Assembly (NCBI RefSeq): GCF_009912395.1
Contig: NZ_WNDO01000006.1
Location: 62,001-126,000 of the forward strand
Length of the DNA stretch: 64,000 nucleotides
Reading direction: 5' to 3'
Origin: Luteibacter sp.
GTDB taxonomy: Bacteria > Pseudomonadota > Gammaproteobacteria > Xanthomonadales > Rhodanobacteraceae
This document shows, in pieces, positions 9,390-18,400 of this stretch (position 1 is the first letter of the stretch; every line of letters begins with the position of its first letter). The notes beneath the pieces were generated by a model, which was not told the origin of the DNA, ran no database searches, and worked only from the letters and a program-made list of their open reading frames with translations. Position numbers and translations under genes: made by a program.

Positions 9390-10892
9390 ATGAGCCTTGC
9401 GGTCACCTTGTCGCGGGCGCAGGAGGGTGTCGCCGCGCCGCAGGTCGTCGTCGAGGTCCACCTATCCGGCGGCCTGCCATCCACGTCCATCGTCGGACTG
9501 CCCGAAGCGGCTGTCCGTGAAGCGCGCGACCGCGTTCGGGTCGCCATCCAGAACACCGCGTTCGAATATCCCAACCGCCGGGTTACCGTGAACCTGGCGC
9601 CGGCCGAGCTTCCCAAGGACGGCGGCCGCTTCGACCTCGCCATTGCCCTGGGCATCCTTGCCGCCGGTTCGCAGGTCCCCAGGGAACGGCTCGACGACTG
9701 CGAATTCCTTGGCGAGCTGGCCCTTTCCGGAGAGCTGCGTGCCGTCCCTGGCATCCTTCCGGCCCTGATCCGGGCCAGGCGCAGTGGCCGGCGCATCGTA
9801 GTCCCCCGGGCCAATGCCGCCGAGGCAGCCCTCATCGGCGAAGCCGATGTCCTGCTCGCCGACAGTCTCGCCGAGGTTTGTGCCTGGCTCAGCGGCCAGA
9901 CCGAACTGGTGCCGCCACCGGCCGCGGTCGATTTCTACGACCTGCCGCAGTCCGGGCCGGACATGCGCGACATCCGGGGCCAGCACCAAGCGCGTCGCGC
10001 CCTGGAGATCGCCGCCGCCGGTGGCCATCACCTGCTGCTGATCGGGCCGCCGGGCACCGGCAAGACCATGCTCGCGGAGCGCCTTCCCGGCATCCTTCCC
10101 CCCATGACGGAATCCGAGGCGCTGGAGAGCTGTGCCATCCGCTCCCTCGCCGGGGAGGAGATCGACCCCCAGGGCTGGCGCCGTCGTCCCTTCCGGGCCC
10201 CGCATCACACGGCTTCGGGCGCCGCGTTGGTCGGCGGAGGATCAAGTCCCCGCCCAGGCGAGATTTCGCTGGCGCATAACGGCGTGCTGTTCCTCGATGA
10301 GTTGCCCGAATTCTCCCGGCACGTGCTCGAAGTCCTTCGCGAGCCGTTGGAATCAGGCCAGATCGTCATCTCCCGCGCCGCACGGCAGGCCACCTTCCCG
10401 GCCGAGTTCCAACTGGTCGCCGCGATGAATCCCTGCCCCTGCGGCTACGCGGGCGACCCGCATCACGAATGCCGTTGCACCCCCGACCAGATCCAGCGTT
10501 ACCGCTCGCGCATCTCCGGTCCCTTGCTCGACCGTATCGATCTCTGCGTGGAAGTCCCGCGCGTTCCCATCTCCGCACTCACCGCCAAGGCCTCGCCCCG
10601 CGACGAAGACACCACCACGGTGCGTCGCCGCGTCATCAATGCGCGCGAGAAGGCCTTGCTGCGTTCGGGGCAGAGCAACGCGGAACTGAGTGTCGTCAAC
10701 CTCGAACGCGACTGCGCGCTGCCGCATGCCGAGCGCGAGTGGCTTGAATCGTCACTCGACAAGCTGGGTGCCTCGGCGCGTGCCTACCACCGCATCCTTC
10801 GCGTCGCGCGCACCATCGCCGACCTGGAAGGCGGTACCGGCTGCGTGGAACAGCCGCATCTGGCTGAGGCGTTGCATTACCGGCGATTCTAA
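9390..10892 (+). CDS. comM: YifB/ComM family Mg-chelatase-like AAA+ ATPase
   Basis: 500 residues in the usual three-part order: an N-terminal ChlI-like Lon-type domain (SLAVTLSRAQEG, STSIVGLPEAAVREARDRV), a central AAA+ ATPase with Walker A GPPGTGKTM and Walker B GVLFLDELPEF, and a C-terminal Mg_chelatase_C domain (LSVVNLERDCALPHAEREW). A cysteine cluster, NPCPCGYAGDPHHECRC, matches the zinc-like insert of ComM. ComM is a helicase assisting branch migration of integrating DNA during natural transformation. It follows ubiK, a common Xanthomonadales arrangement. Confidence 0.95.
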   Translation: MSLAVTLSRAQEGVAAPQVVVEVHLSGGLPSTSIVGLPEAAVREARDRVRVAIQNTAFEYPNRRVTVNLAPAELPKDGGRFDLAIALGILAAGSQVPRERLDDCEFLGELALSGELRAVPGILPALIRARRSGRRIVVPRANAAEAALIGEADVLLADSLAEVCAWLSGQTELVPPPAAVDFYDLPQSGPDMRDIRGQHQARRALEIAAAGGHHLLLIGPPGTGKTMLAERLPGILPPMTESEALESCAIRSLAGEEIDPQGWRRRPFRAPHHTASGAALVGGGSSPRPGEISLAHNGVLFLDELPEFSRHVLEVLREPLESGQIVISRAARQATFPAEFQLVAAMNPCPCGYAGDPHHECRCTPDQIQRYRSRISGPLLDRIDLCVEVPRVPISALTAKASPRDEDTTTVRRRVINAREKALLRSGQSNAELSVVNLERDCALPHAEREWLESSLDKLGASARAYHRILRVARTIADLEGGTGCVEQPHLAEALHYRRF

Positions 10893-11006
10893 GATCCCGG
10901 CCTTGCACTTCTTTCGTATCTGAAAGAAAGCTTGGCGCTCCGAAAGGTCGATGCTTTCGCCGTGCGGTGTGTCGTTCGCCGTCACCGCCGTTCAGAAGGA
11001 AATCAG

Positions 11007-11936
11007 ATGAAAGGTCGATTGATGCATGGTTGGTTCGCCCACTTCAGGCGACGCATCAAACATGAATTCCGTCTGGATATTTCGCCGGACAAGAGCGTCG
11101 GGCCGGATATCTATCCACTAGCCTACTGTTGCCTCAAATTAAAACGTATCCCCATGAAGCCCCGGGACGTGCGTACGACGGCGGGGTTCGATGAGGAGTT
11201 GGACACCTATGTTTCAAAGTGGCAGCTATTGCGCGATGCCATCGAGGCGGGTGACGACCTGTTTCCCTATTCGAGCAAGCGGGTGGCGGACTGGAAGTTC
11301 AACGATTTTCTCTTCCATTCGTGCGGAATCAGTCATCTCCACCTTGCTCGTAGTACCAAAGGGGAAACGGGTAGCACCCTGGTGTTCGGCATTTTCACGC
11401 CTGGAAACTTTCATGCGTTGGCGTTGGGGGATCATCATGACCTGTACCAGCGGTCCAGGATCCTTGAACGAATCGGATCGGGCGCCGATGAGCTGGGGCT
11501 GAGTCTTAAGCGCGCTGATGGCAAGGTCGCGTGGCCGGCCGATGGCAAGGACTTCAAGCAATGGGCGAACCATAAGCAATTGGGTGGCAACCTCCTTTAT
11601 CCCGCCCAGTGGAGTGTCGATGGGCGCGGCATGTTGCTCGATGGGCATCAGCGGGGCGCGTTGATCCGGTTCACCCTCAATGGCGTCACTCATACGGTGC
11701 CCGTGAGTGCATATCACGCCTACGAAAGGGAAGGGAATGCCCTTGACGCCATCGAGGCGGAATTGACAGCGCGGCATGGCCGCATGGACTTCAGGTTGTG
11801 CATCGACGATGAGAGAAGCATGTATGTCATTTCGTGGGGCAGTGATTCCATAGTGGAATATCCCATGCCCCACGATGGACTGACGTGTTCGCATTTCGCA
11901 CATCGCGAAGGGTGCTCACAGTTCGCTGCGGATTGA
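11007..11936 (+). CDS. Hypothetical protein with HLHL motif
   Basis: 309 residues, not recognised. The ATG at 11007 follows AAGGA by 6 nt; the frame is open further upstream but without a start context. Visible features: a basic N-terminus (HFRRRIKHEFRLDIS), a FLFHSCGISHLHLARS segment, a hydrophobic strand pair GSTLVFGIFTPGNFHALALG followed by DHHDLYQRSR, and a C-terminal half rich in short strands. There is no signal peptide or membrane helix. GC content is somewhat lower than its neighbours, which suggests transfer. It is monocistronic. Confidence 0.6.
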   Translation: MKGRLMHGWFAHFRRRIKHEFRLDISPDKSVGPDIYPLAYCCLKLKRIPMKPRDVRTTAGFDEELDTYVSKWQLLRDAIEAGDDLFPYSSKRVADWKFNDFLFHSCGISHLHLARSTKGETGSTLVFGIFTPGNFHALALGDHHDLYQRSRILERIGSGADELGLSLKRADGKVAWPADGKDFKQWANHKQLGGNLLYPAQWSVDGRGMLLDGHQRGALIRFTLNGVTHTVPVSAYHAYEREGNALDAIEAELTARHGRMDFRLCIDDERSMYVISWGSDSIVEYPMPHDGLTCSHFAHREGCSQFAAD

Positions 11937-12039
11937 CGCGAATAGCCGCCCTGAATTCACATCACGCATCCTGTGGTACGCGATTTGGGAGCTCCGACAG
12001 GCGTTTCCTTGCAAGAGTCTCGCAAGCGTCCCTGGCGAT

Positions 12040-12816
12040 TCAGGTCATCGCACACAGAGGCTTCTCACCCGGTCTGAGAGTCAACACCCGTACGCCGCTA
12101 CGTGTCACGGCCACCGTATGCTCAAACTGCGCGGAAAGCTTTCCGTCTCGGGTGTATACCGGCCATTCGTCGGGTTGATGAAGGATGGCTGCGCGTCCCT
12201 GGTTGAGTATCGGTTCGATGGTGAAGGTCATGCCTTCCTGCAATTCGACACCGGTGCCGCGGTGGCCGTAGTGAAGCACTTGAGGATCCTCGTGCATCTC
12301 GCGACCGATACCATGGCCGCAGAACTCCTTCACCACGCTGTAGCCGTTCACGCGCGCGTGCTTTGCAATGGCGTGACCCACGTCGCCCAGGCGCGCGCCG
12401 GGACGGACCTCGGCGATGCCCTTCCACATGGCCTGGTACGTCGTGTCGACAAGCCGTCGTGCCGCGTAGTCCACCTCGCCGATGAGGTAGGTGGTGCTGG
12501 AGTCGGCGATGTAGCCGTCCTTTTCCAGCGTGATGTCGAGATTGACGATCTGTCCGTTGCGCAGCACATCGTCGGTCGACGGCATGCCGTGGCATACGAC
12601 GTTGTCGATCGAGGCGTTGAGCACATAGAGGAAGCCATACTGTCCCTTGCTCGCCGGCCGCGCATTCAGTTCGCCGACGATCATGACCTCGACGATATCG
12701 TTGATCTGCATCGTGCTCATGCCTTCCATCGGAAGGCGATCGAGCGCGTGGAATACCGACGCCAGTAAGCGGTCGGCCTCGGTCATCCGAAGGATCTCGT
12801 CGGGCGCCTTGATCAC
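12040..12816 (-). CDS. map: Type I methionine aminopeptidase (accessory copy)
   Basis: 258 residues. It removes N-terminal Met from nascent proteins using two metal ions. All ligands of the pita-bread fold are visible: CHG (His), NLDIT and IADSS (two Asp), CGHGIGREMHED (His), TIEPIL (Glu) and QFEHTVAV (Glu). The ATG at 12816 overlaps the stop of the upstream ParD-like gene by 4 bp (ATGA), so the two are translationally coupled. It is not beside rpsB/tsf, so it is probably an additional MetAP rather than the housekeeping copy (inference). Confidence 0.93.
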   Translation of the reverse strand: MIKAPDEILRMTEADRLLASVFHALDRLPMEGMSTMQINDIVEVMIVGELNARPASKGQYGFLYVLNASIDNVVCHGMPSTDDVLRNGQIVNLDITLEKDGYIADSSTTYLIGEVDYAARRLVDTTYQAMWKGIAEVRPGARLGDVGHAIAKHARVNGYSVVKEFCGHGIGREMHEDPQVLHYGHRGTGVELQEGMTFTIEPILNQGRAAILHQPDEWPVYTRDGKLSAQFEHTVAVTRSGVRVLTLRPGEKPLCAMT

Positions 12817-13022
12817 GCCGATGCCGCCAGCGGTTGGGAGCGTACCCCGGCGTCGCGTAGCTCGCGGGCCACCAGTTCCTGGAAGCTGAGGTCCGGATGC
12901 AGTTCGCAGAGCATGCCGATGCGGATCCAGAAATTGGCCTGGGCGTTGATGGAGCGGCTGGTGACGGTGCAGGCGCGACGGAGCTGGTCGTGCAGCTCGT
13001 CATCGATGTTGACGATGCCCAT
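12813..13022 (-). CDS. ParD-like antitoxin-type DNA-binding protein
   Basis: 69 residues matching the ParD_like type: MGIVNIDDELHDQLRRAC is a ribbon-helix-helix-like start, followed by SRSINAQANFWIRIGMLCE and a short C-terminal tail (LVARELRDAGV). Such proteins are annotated as antitoxins by similarity, but the partner here is a methionine aminopeptidase rather than a ParE toxin. The ATG at 13022 (AGGA upstream) is preferred over one at 13082. An AT-rich dyad immediately upstream is a likely self-operator. Confidence 0.75.
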   Translation of the reverse strand: MGIVNIDDELHDQLRRACTVTSRSINAQANFWIRIGMLCELHPDLSFQELVARELRDAGVRSQPLAASA

Positions 13023-13039
13023 GGGGATCCTGATATGGG

Positions 13040-13071
13040 GAATATATGAAATATATATACATCGTATATTC
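13040..13071. promoter_or_regulatory. AT-rich 32-bp dyad upstream of ParD-like/map
   Basis: Two 16-bp half sites (13040-13055 and 13056-13071) match at 13 of 16 positions when one is reverse-complemented: GAATATATGAAATATA against GAATATACGATGTATA. In a GC-rich genome this AT island, 18 bp upstream of the ParD-like start, is a strong candidate promoter with an autoregulatory operator. Confidence 0.65.
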
Positions 13072-13107
13072 TGTGGACGCAACGGACGGGTGGGCTTCGC
13101 TGGGTTT

Positions 13108-13157
13108 GTCGCGCGCAGGGCGCCCTCCTACAGGTAGGAGCGCGCCCTGCGCGCGAC
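13108..13157. repeat. REP doublet variant
   Basis: Two 23-bp arms (13108-13130 and 13135-13157) flank the loop CAGG. Arms match except for one base and carry the variant core GCGCCCTGCGCGCGAC instead of GCGCTTGCGCGCGAT. It lies between the divergent ParD-like and glycosidase genes. Confidence 0.85.
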
Positions 13158-13285
13158 AGCCGTGACACGGGTCACGCCCAAAGCCACCCTGGGCAGCCCT
13201 GTCCAATCCCCGCGATTTTTTGCCACGAACCGCCCCTCCCATCGCCGTAGCTTGCGACCGGTCCCCTTCTTGCGAGACCACCGTG

Positions 13286-15103
13286 ATGATCGATCGCATC
13301 CTCCCCGTCCGCCGTGCGCTTGGCGTCCTGATCCCCGCGCTGCTTGCGGCCTCGGCGGGCGCCTACGCCGAAGGCGCGCGTACGCCGTTCGTCAGCTACG
13401 AAGCCGAAGCGGGGCACCTCAACGGCTCGCACTTGGTGTCGCTGACCGCGGCCCCCACCGACCGTTTCGCGACGCCCGCGCTGGAGGCCTCCGGGCACGC
13501 CTATGTCGAACTGCGCCGCACCGGTGAAGAGATCTGGTGGAGCAACGACACCGGCCAGCCGATCAGCTATATCGACGTCCGCGCCAGTGTGCCCGACGCG
13601 GCGCAGGGCGGCGGCATCGACACCACGCTGAACCTCTACGTGAACGGCGTCTTCCGCCAGCACGTCGATCTCAATTCGCACCAGTCGTGGATCTACGAAG
13701 GTCAGTCGTACCAGGCCAGCGATCAGAATCCGGCCAGCGGCAAACCGCGCGCGTTCTTCGACGACAGCCATTTCTTCGTGCAGGGCGATCCGATCGGGCC
13801 GGGCAGCACGTTCTCGTTCCGCAAGGACAGCGACAACACGGCGAGCTTCTACGACATCGACGTGATCGACGTGGAAAATCCGCCGGCACCGCTCGCGCAG
13901 CCGGTGGGCTCCCTGTCAATCACCGATTGCGGCGCAGTGCCGGACAACGCGCCCACTCGCGGCCGCGGCGACAACAACGCGCCGGACAGCTACGGGGCGA
14001 TCCAGAACTGCATCAACCAAGCCCAGTCGCAGCACCGCGTGCTGTGGGTGCCGCCGGGCACCTTCTATCTCAAGGGCACACAAGGCCTCATCGTCAACGG
14101 CCTGACCATCCAGGGTGCGGGCATGTGGTACAGCACCATCGATCGCCAGGTACCGTTGCCCAACAACGGCGGTCTCGGCGCGCTGTTCCAGGTGCATTCG
14201 TCCACCATCCGTGGCCTTCACCTTGATTCCAACGCGACCAGCCGCGAAAGCGTCGATGGTGCGGGCGGCGCCATGGATATCGCGGGTGACAACTGGTTGC
14301 TGGAAAACCTCTGGACCGAACACGTACTGTCGGGTTACTGGGCGGCCGGCAACGGCGGCACCATCCGCAACAATCGCGTGACCTCGGTCTGGGCCGATGG
14401 CTGCAATCTCAACAACGTCTCGCTGGACGCCCACCAGGGCAATAACCTGACCGCCACGAACAACTTCATCCGCGGCACCGGCGACGATGCGATGGCGATC
14501 AACTCCGTGCACTACAACGGCGACGGTTCCAATCGCGTCTACTACGACGCGATGACCAACATCCATGAGACCAACAACACGTTGATCGGCGCATGGAACG
14601 GGAAGGGCATCGGCGTCTATGGCGGCAGCGGCCATGACGTGGAAAACAACCTCATCGCCGATACGGCGCGATACACCGGCCTGGGCGTGGGCCGCTTCGG
14701 CGTCAACGGCGACGACCTGCACAACTCGCGCATCGCGGGCAACCAGATCGAACGGGCGGGCGGCAACGGCTTCGACCAGGGACAGCCAGCGATCCATATC
14801 GGCAATGGAAGTGATGGCCAAAACGTGGGCGTCGTCGACGGCAACGTCGTGACCGGCAACATCGTCGTGCAGCCGATGTTCGACGGCATCGGCTTCTCCA
14901 CCTCCACCAACACGCAGCTCACGGGCAACACGGTGACCTCGCCGTGGCGCAACGGCATCGTGATCGGCGCACCGTTCTACCCGGCGAAGAACGGCAGCGC
15001 GACGCTCACCAACAACTCGGTCAGCGGCGTGCTGCCGGGGCAGGTGGCGTTCCGGAATTCGGAGCCGACGTTCATCGTCACGCAGAGCGGTAATAGCTGG
15101 TAG
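13286..15103 (+). CDS. Secreted right-handed beta-helix glycosidase (GH87/mycodextranase-like)
   Basis: 605 residues with a signal peptide (VRRALGVLIPALLAASAGAYA). An N-terminal carbohydrate-binding-type jelly roll starts at VSYEAEAGHLNG and runs to about residue 210. A parallel beta-helix follows, with WVPPGTFYLKGTQGLIV, many GN/NN turns, WADGCNLNN and GTGDDAMAINS. The Asp triad in WADG and GDD is placed as in GH87 alpha-1,3-glucanases, with a spacing a few residues longer. Probable role: hydrolysis of an external polysaccharide such as fungal alpha-glucan (inference). The start at 13286 gives the best signal peptide; a pectate-lyase-like enzyme is the alternative. Confidence 0.7.
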   Translation: MIDRILPVRRALGVLIPALLAASAGAYAEGARTPFVSYEAEAGHLNGSHLVSLTAAPTDRFATPALEASGHAYVELRRTGEEIWWSNDTGQPISYIDVRASVPDAAQGGGIDTTLNLYVNGVFRQHVDLNSHQSWIYEGQSYQASDQNPASGKPRAFFDDSHFFVQGDPIGPGSTFSFRKDSDNTASFYDIDVIDVENPPAPLAQPVGSLSITDCGAVPDNAPTRGRGDNNAPDSYGAIQNCINQAQSQHRVLWVPPGTFYLKGTQGLIVNGLTIQGAGMWYSTIDRQVPLPNNGGLGALFQVHSSTIRGLHLDSNATSRESVDGAGGAMDIAGDNWLLENLWTEHVLSGYWAAGNGGTIRNNRVTSVWADGCNLNNVSLDAHQGNNLTATNNFIRGTGDDAMAINSVHYNGDGSNRVYYDAMTNIHETNNTLIGAWNGKGIGVYGGSGHDVENNLIADTARYTGLGVGRFGVNGDDLHNSRIAGNQIERAGGNGFDQGQPAIHIGNGSDGQNVGVVDGNVVTGNIVVQPMFDGIGFSTSTNTQLTGNTVTSPWRNGIVIGAPFYPAKNGSATLTNNSVSGVLPGQVAFRNSEPTFIVTQSGNSW

Positions 15104-15485
15104 CCCCTCTCGGTCGGAGGAGGGCTCGTCAGGAGTACAAGCCCGTGGCGACGGTCTGCATAAGAGCGACCGTCTTGCCGCCTTGAGTGACGCGAACGCG
15201 ACGCCGTCCGGCCCTTTCGAATTTCGGAGGGACGGACAGCGAACGATGGATTCGGCGCTGGAAAGTACCTTGTAGGGGTTCCCCTACAGACATCCGAAAA
15301 ATCTTGCCGCAATATCGTGAGATATCGCTGTCGCCATCGCTGCGCACCCGGTGCGTACCGATGGCGACCATGCGGGGTCCCCACATCGCCCGCATTTTTT
15401 CTCGACGCGACCCATTGAGTGGCACAGGGCGTCGGCATGGATACGACGGGGCGACGTGTCGCTTAAGAAACGAGAGATGACAAAC
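15104..15485. other. 382-bp intergenic region before the RHS locus
   Basis: A weak hairpin (AGCCCCTC with GAGGAGGGCT) follows the glycosidase stop. An 18-bp dyad, TGTAGGGG-TT-CCCCTACA at 15271-15288, lies 198 bp before the RHS start, and is followed by AT-richer sequence (CGAAAAATC, GCAATATCGTGAGATATC) that could hold the promoter. No gene is seen. Confidence 0.5.
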
Positions 15486-18400
15486 ATGACTCGAATGCAT
15501 GTTCGTGGCCGCTTGGTCACGAAAGGGTGGTCGCGCCTCAAGGTCCGGTACGGTTTCTTTGGCGCGATGGCGCTGTGCATGGCGGCCGGGGTGGTATCGG
15601 CGGCGGTACCCGAGCACGAGTACAAGGATCTCATCAAGATCAACGACAGCATCCAGCCATTGGGGGATGCTCCGTTCGGAGCGCGCATCAATCGCTACAC
15701 GGGTGAGTTGTCCTTTTTTACCATCGATGCGCAATTGGCCGGCACGGGACCGCTGCTTCGGCTGGGGCGCGAGATGCACCCTGGCGAACTCACGGAACCC
15801 ACCATGTACCAGCCGCCGGGCTTTGGCGATTGGAATATCGCGATACCGCGCTTGGTGACACGCGTACCTGGCGACATGAAGTGGCAGATCATGCGATTGG
15901 GCCAAATCAAGGACACCCGTTGCAGCGAGTTCGCCTCGCCGTCAGCCGCACTGAATCGCTGGGGCCCCTTTCGCGATGCGGACTGGTTTACCGGTATGCA
16001 GTTGGTCACCGAGGACGGTATCGCCAGGGAGTTGCTCGAGCGGCATCCGGACAACCATCTGGCGCCGACCGACGCCAATGGCGTGAGCCTGGAGTCGAGC
16101 CATGGTGCCGTGACCACGGATAACTGGCAGTTCGGTTGCCTTCCGTCCACAAAGAACGGGCAACCCGGCGAGGGATTCCTTGGCATGGCGCCAGACGGGA
16201 CTCGTTATTGGTTCGATTGGCTGGTGTTCGACTCGAGGCGGACGAGCGTGCAGACGACCATGGGCACCCCGCAGACGTTCACGCTGCCGGTGTATCGCGC
16301 CGCCATGCTGGTGACTCGCATCGAGGATCGGTTCGGAAACTACCTCAACTATAGCTATGACGGCGATCGCCTGACCCGCATCGACGGAAGCGACGGACGG
16401 AGCTTGAGTTTCGCGTGGAACGCCGATCAAACGATCGCCTCGATGACACTGGGCAGTGGAAACGCTATCAGGACCTGGGAGTACGCCTATACGACCAAGG
16501 TGATCAGCCCTGCCAGGACCGACCATTATCTCACCACGATGAAGCAACCCGATGGCATGGCCTACGGTTTCGATCTTTCCAGCTTCGCGAATGCCATGGT
16601 CGGCGACATCCAGCCGGATGTCAGTACCTGCGACATCGGTGTCGAGGGCCGTATATCCCATAGTGACATGTGGGGAAAGCATTTCATGGGCCGGATATCG
16701 GGACCCTCGGGCTTGATCGAGAGTTACGACATCACCCTGACCAAGCATGGGCGTGCGAACGTGCCGCGAGTGTGCTACCCCAACGAGTACAACACACCGT
16801 GGTACGCGGCGGCTCCTGCCGAGTTTTATACGCAGTCCATCGTGGCTCGCACGCAGGAAGGCACGGGCACCCGCCTGGCTTGGTCTTATCAGCACGGAAC
16901 GCCGCATGCGAGTTGGGCCGGTCAATGTGGCGATGCGATTTGCGCCTCCAACACGGTGACGGAAGTGCGCCCCGACGGCGCATCGGACCGCTACACGTTC
17001 AGCATCGCCTGGGGAGAGACGGAGGGCCAGTTGCAGCGCGTCGACTACAACGCGGGCGGATCGCCATCCCGGTCCGTGGTAACGACCTATGCTTCGGCGG
17101 CACAAGGCCCCTATCCGGTACGATTTGGGTACGACCCCTCGCCAGGAAGCATGAACGACGCGAGAATCACCCGCATCACGCCGGTCAGTGGACAGTCGAT
17201 CCTTCAGGATGGCGATACCTATCAAGCCGTGGTCGACGAATTCGATGAGTTCGCGCAGCCGGTGCGTACGCGTCGTTTTTCTTCCATGTCACCGCAGACG
17301 GTGTCTTCCGAACGATCCGTCTGGCTCAACGACAAGGTGCGATGGATTATCGGCCTCCCCGTCCAGACGGACGAGCTGGGCACTGGCCATGTCATCTCCC
17401 GCCGGGAGTACGATCCGTCGTCCTTGACGTTATCCGCACGATACGATTTTGGCCGGCTGTCCATGCGCTACGCCTATGATGCGAACGGCAATCTCGCTTC
17501 GTTCACCAACCCCAAGGGCGGCGTGACGACCCTCGGCGACTACATGCGAGGCATTCCCCGGCATATCGTCTTTCCTGCGACTGCTGGAGCACCCGCGGGC
17601 GCGGAGCAGTCGATCGCGGTCGATGAGGTGGGTAATGTCACGGCTATCCGCAACGAACGGGGCGAACTGACGCAATACGCCTACGACCCTATGAACAGGC
17701 TGACGCATGTCGTCTATCCCGCGTATATGGGAATGCCTTGGAATGATCGGTTCATCTCCTACGAATGGGTTGCGGCGGGGCGAGGCATACCCTCGGCGCA
17801 TTTGCGGCGTACGGAACGCGAGGGGCAGGCGACCGCCCATACCGATTACGACGCGTGGTTCCGGCCGGTGCTGGAAGACAAGATGGCTCTGGACGGTACG
17901 CTGGCCTCGAGCCGCGGACACGCATACGACTGGCGCGGACAGACCACGTTCGACTCCTACGCCATGGCCGGGACGCCCGATCTCGGGGCGATGAATGAAG
18001 GCGTGTGGACCGATCACGACGGATTGGGGCGTCTGTCGGCGACACGTAGCACATCCGAGCAAGGCATCCTCACGACGAAGACGGAATACCTGTCCGGTGC
18101 GCGCGTCGCCAACACGGACGCCCGCCAGGCACGGACTGTCACCACGTATCAGGTCTTCGATCAGCCGGACTATGGCCGGCCGCTGCGCATCGACGCGCCG
18201 GAAGGCTTGAGCCAATCCATCGAACGCGATATCTACGGAAAGCCATTGTCCGTCACCCAGTCCGGTGGTGGACTGAGCCTCACCAAATGGTGGTTCTACG
18301 ACGCATCGCAGAGACTTTGCCGGACGCGTGAACCGGAGAGTGGCAATACGGTCGCGGACTACGACGACAACGGCAACGTCATCTGGACAGCCGTCGGTCA

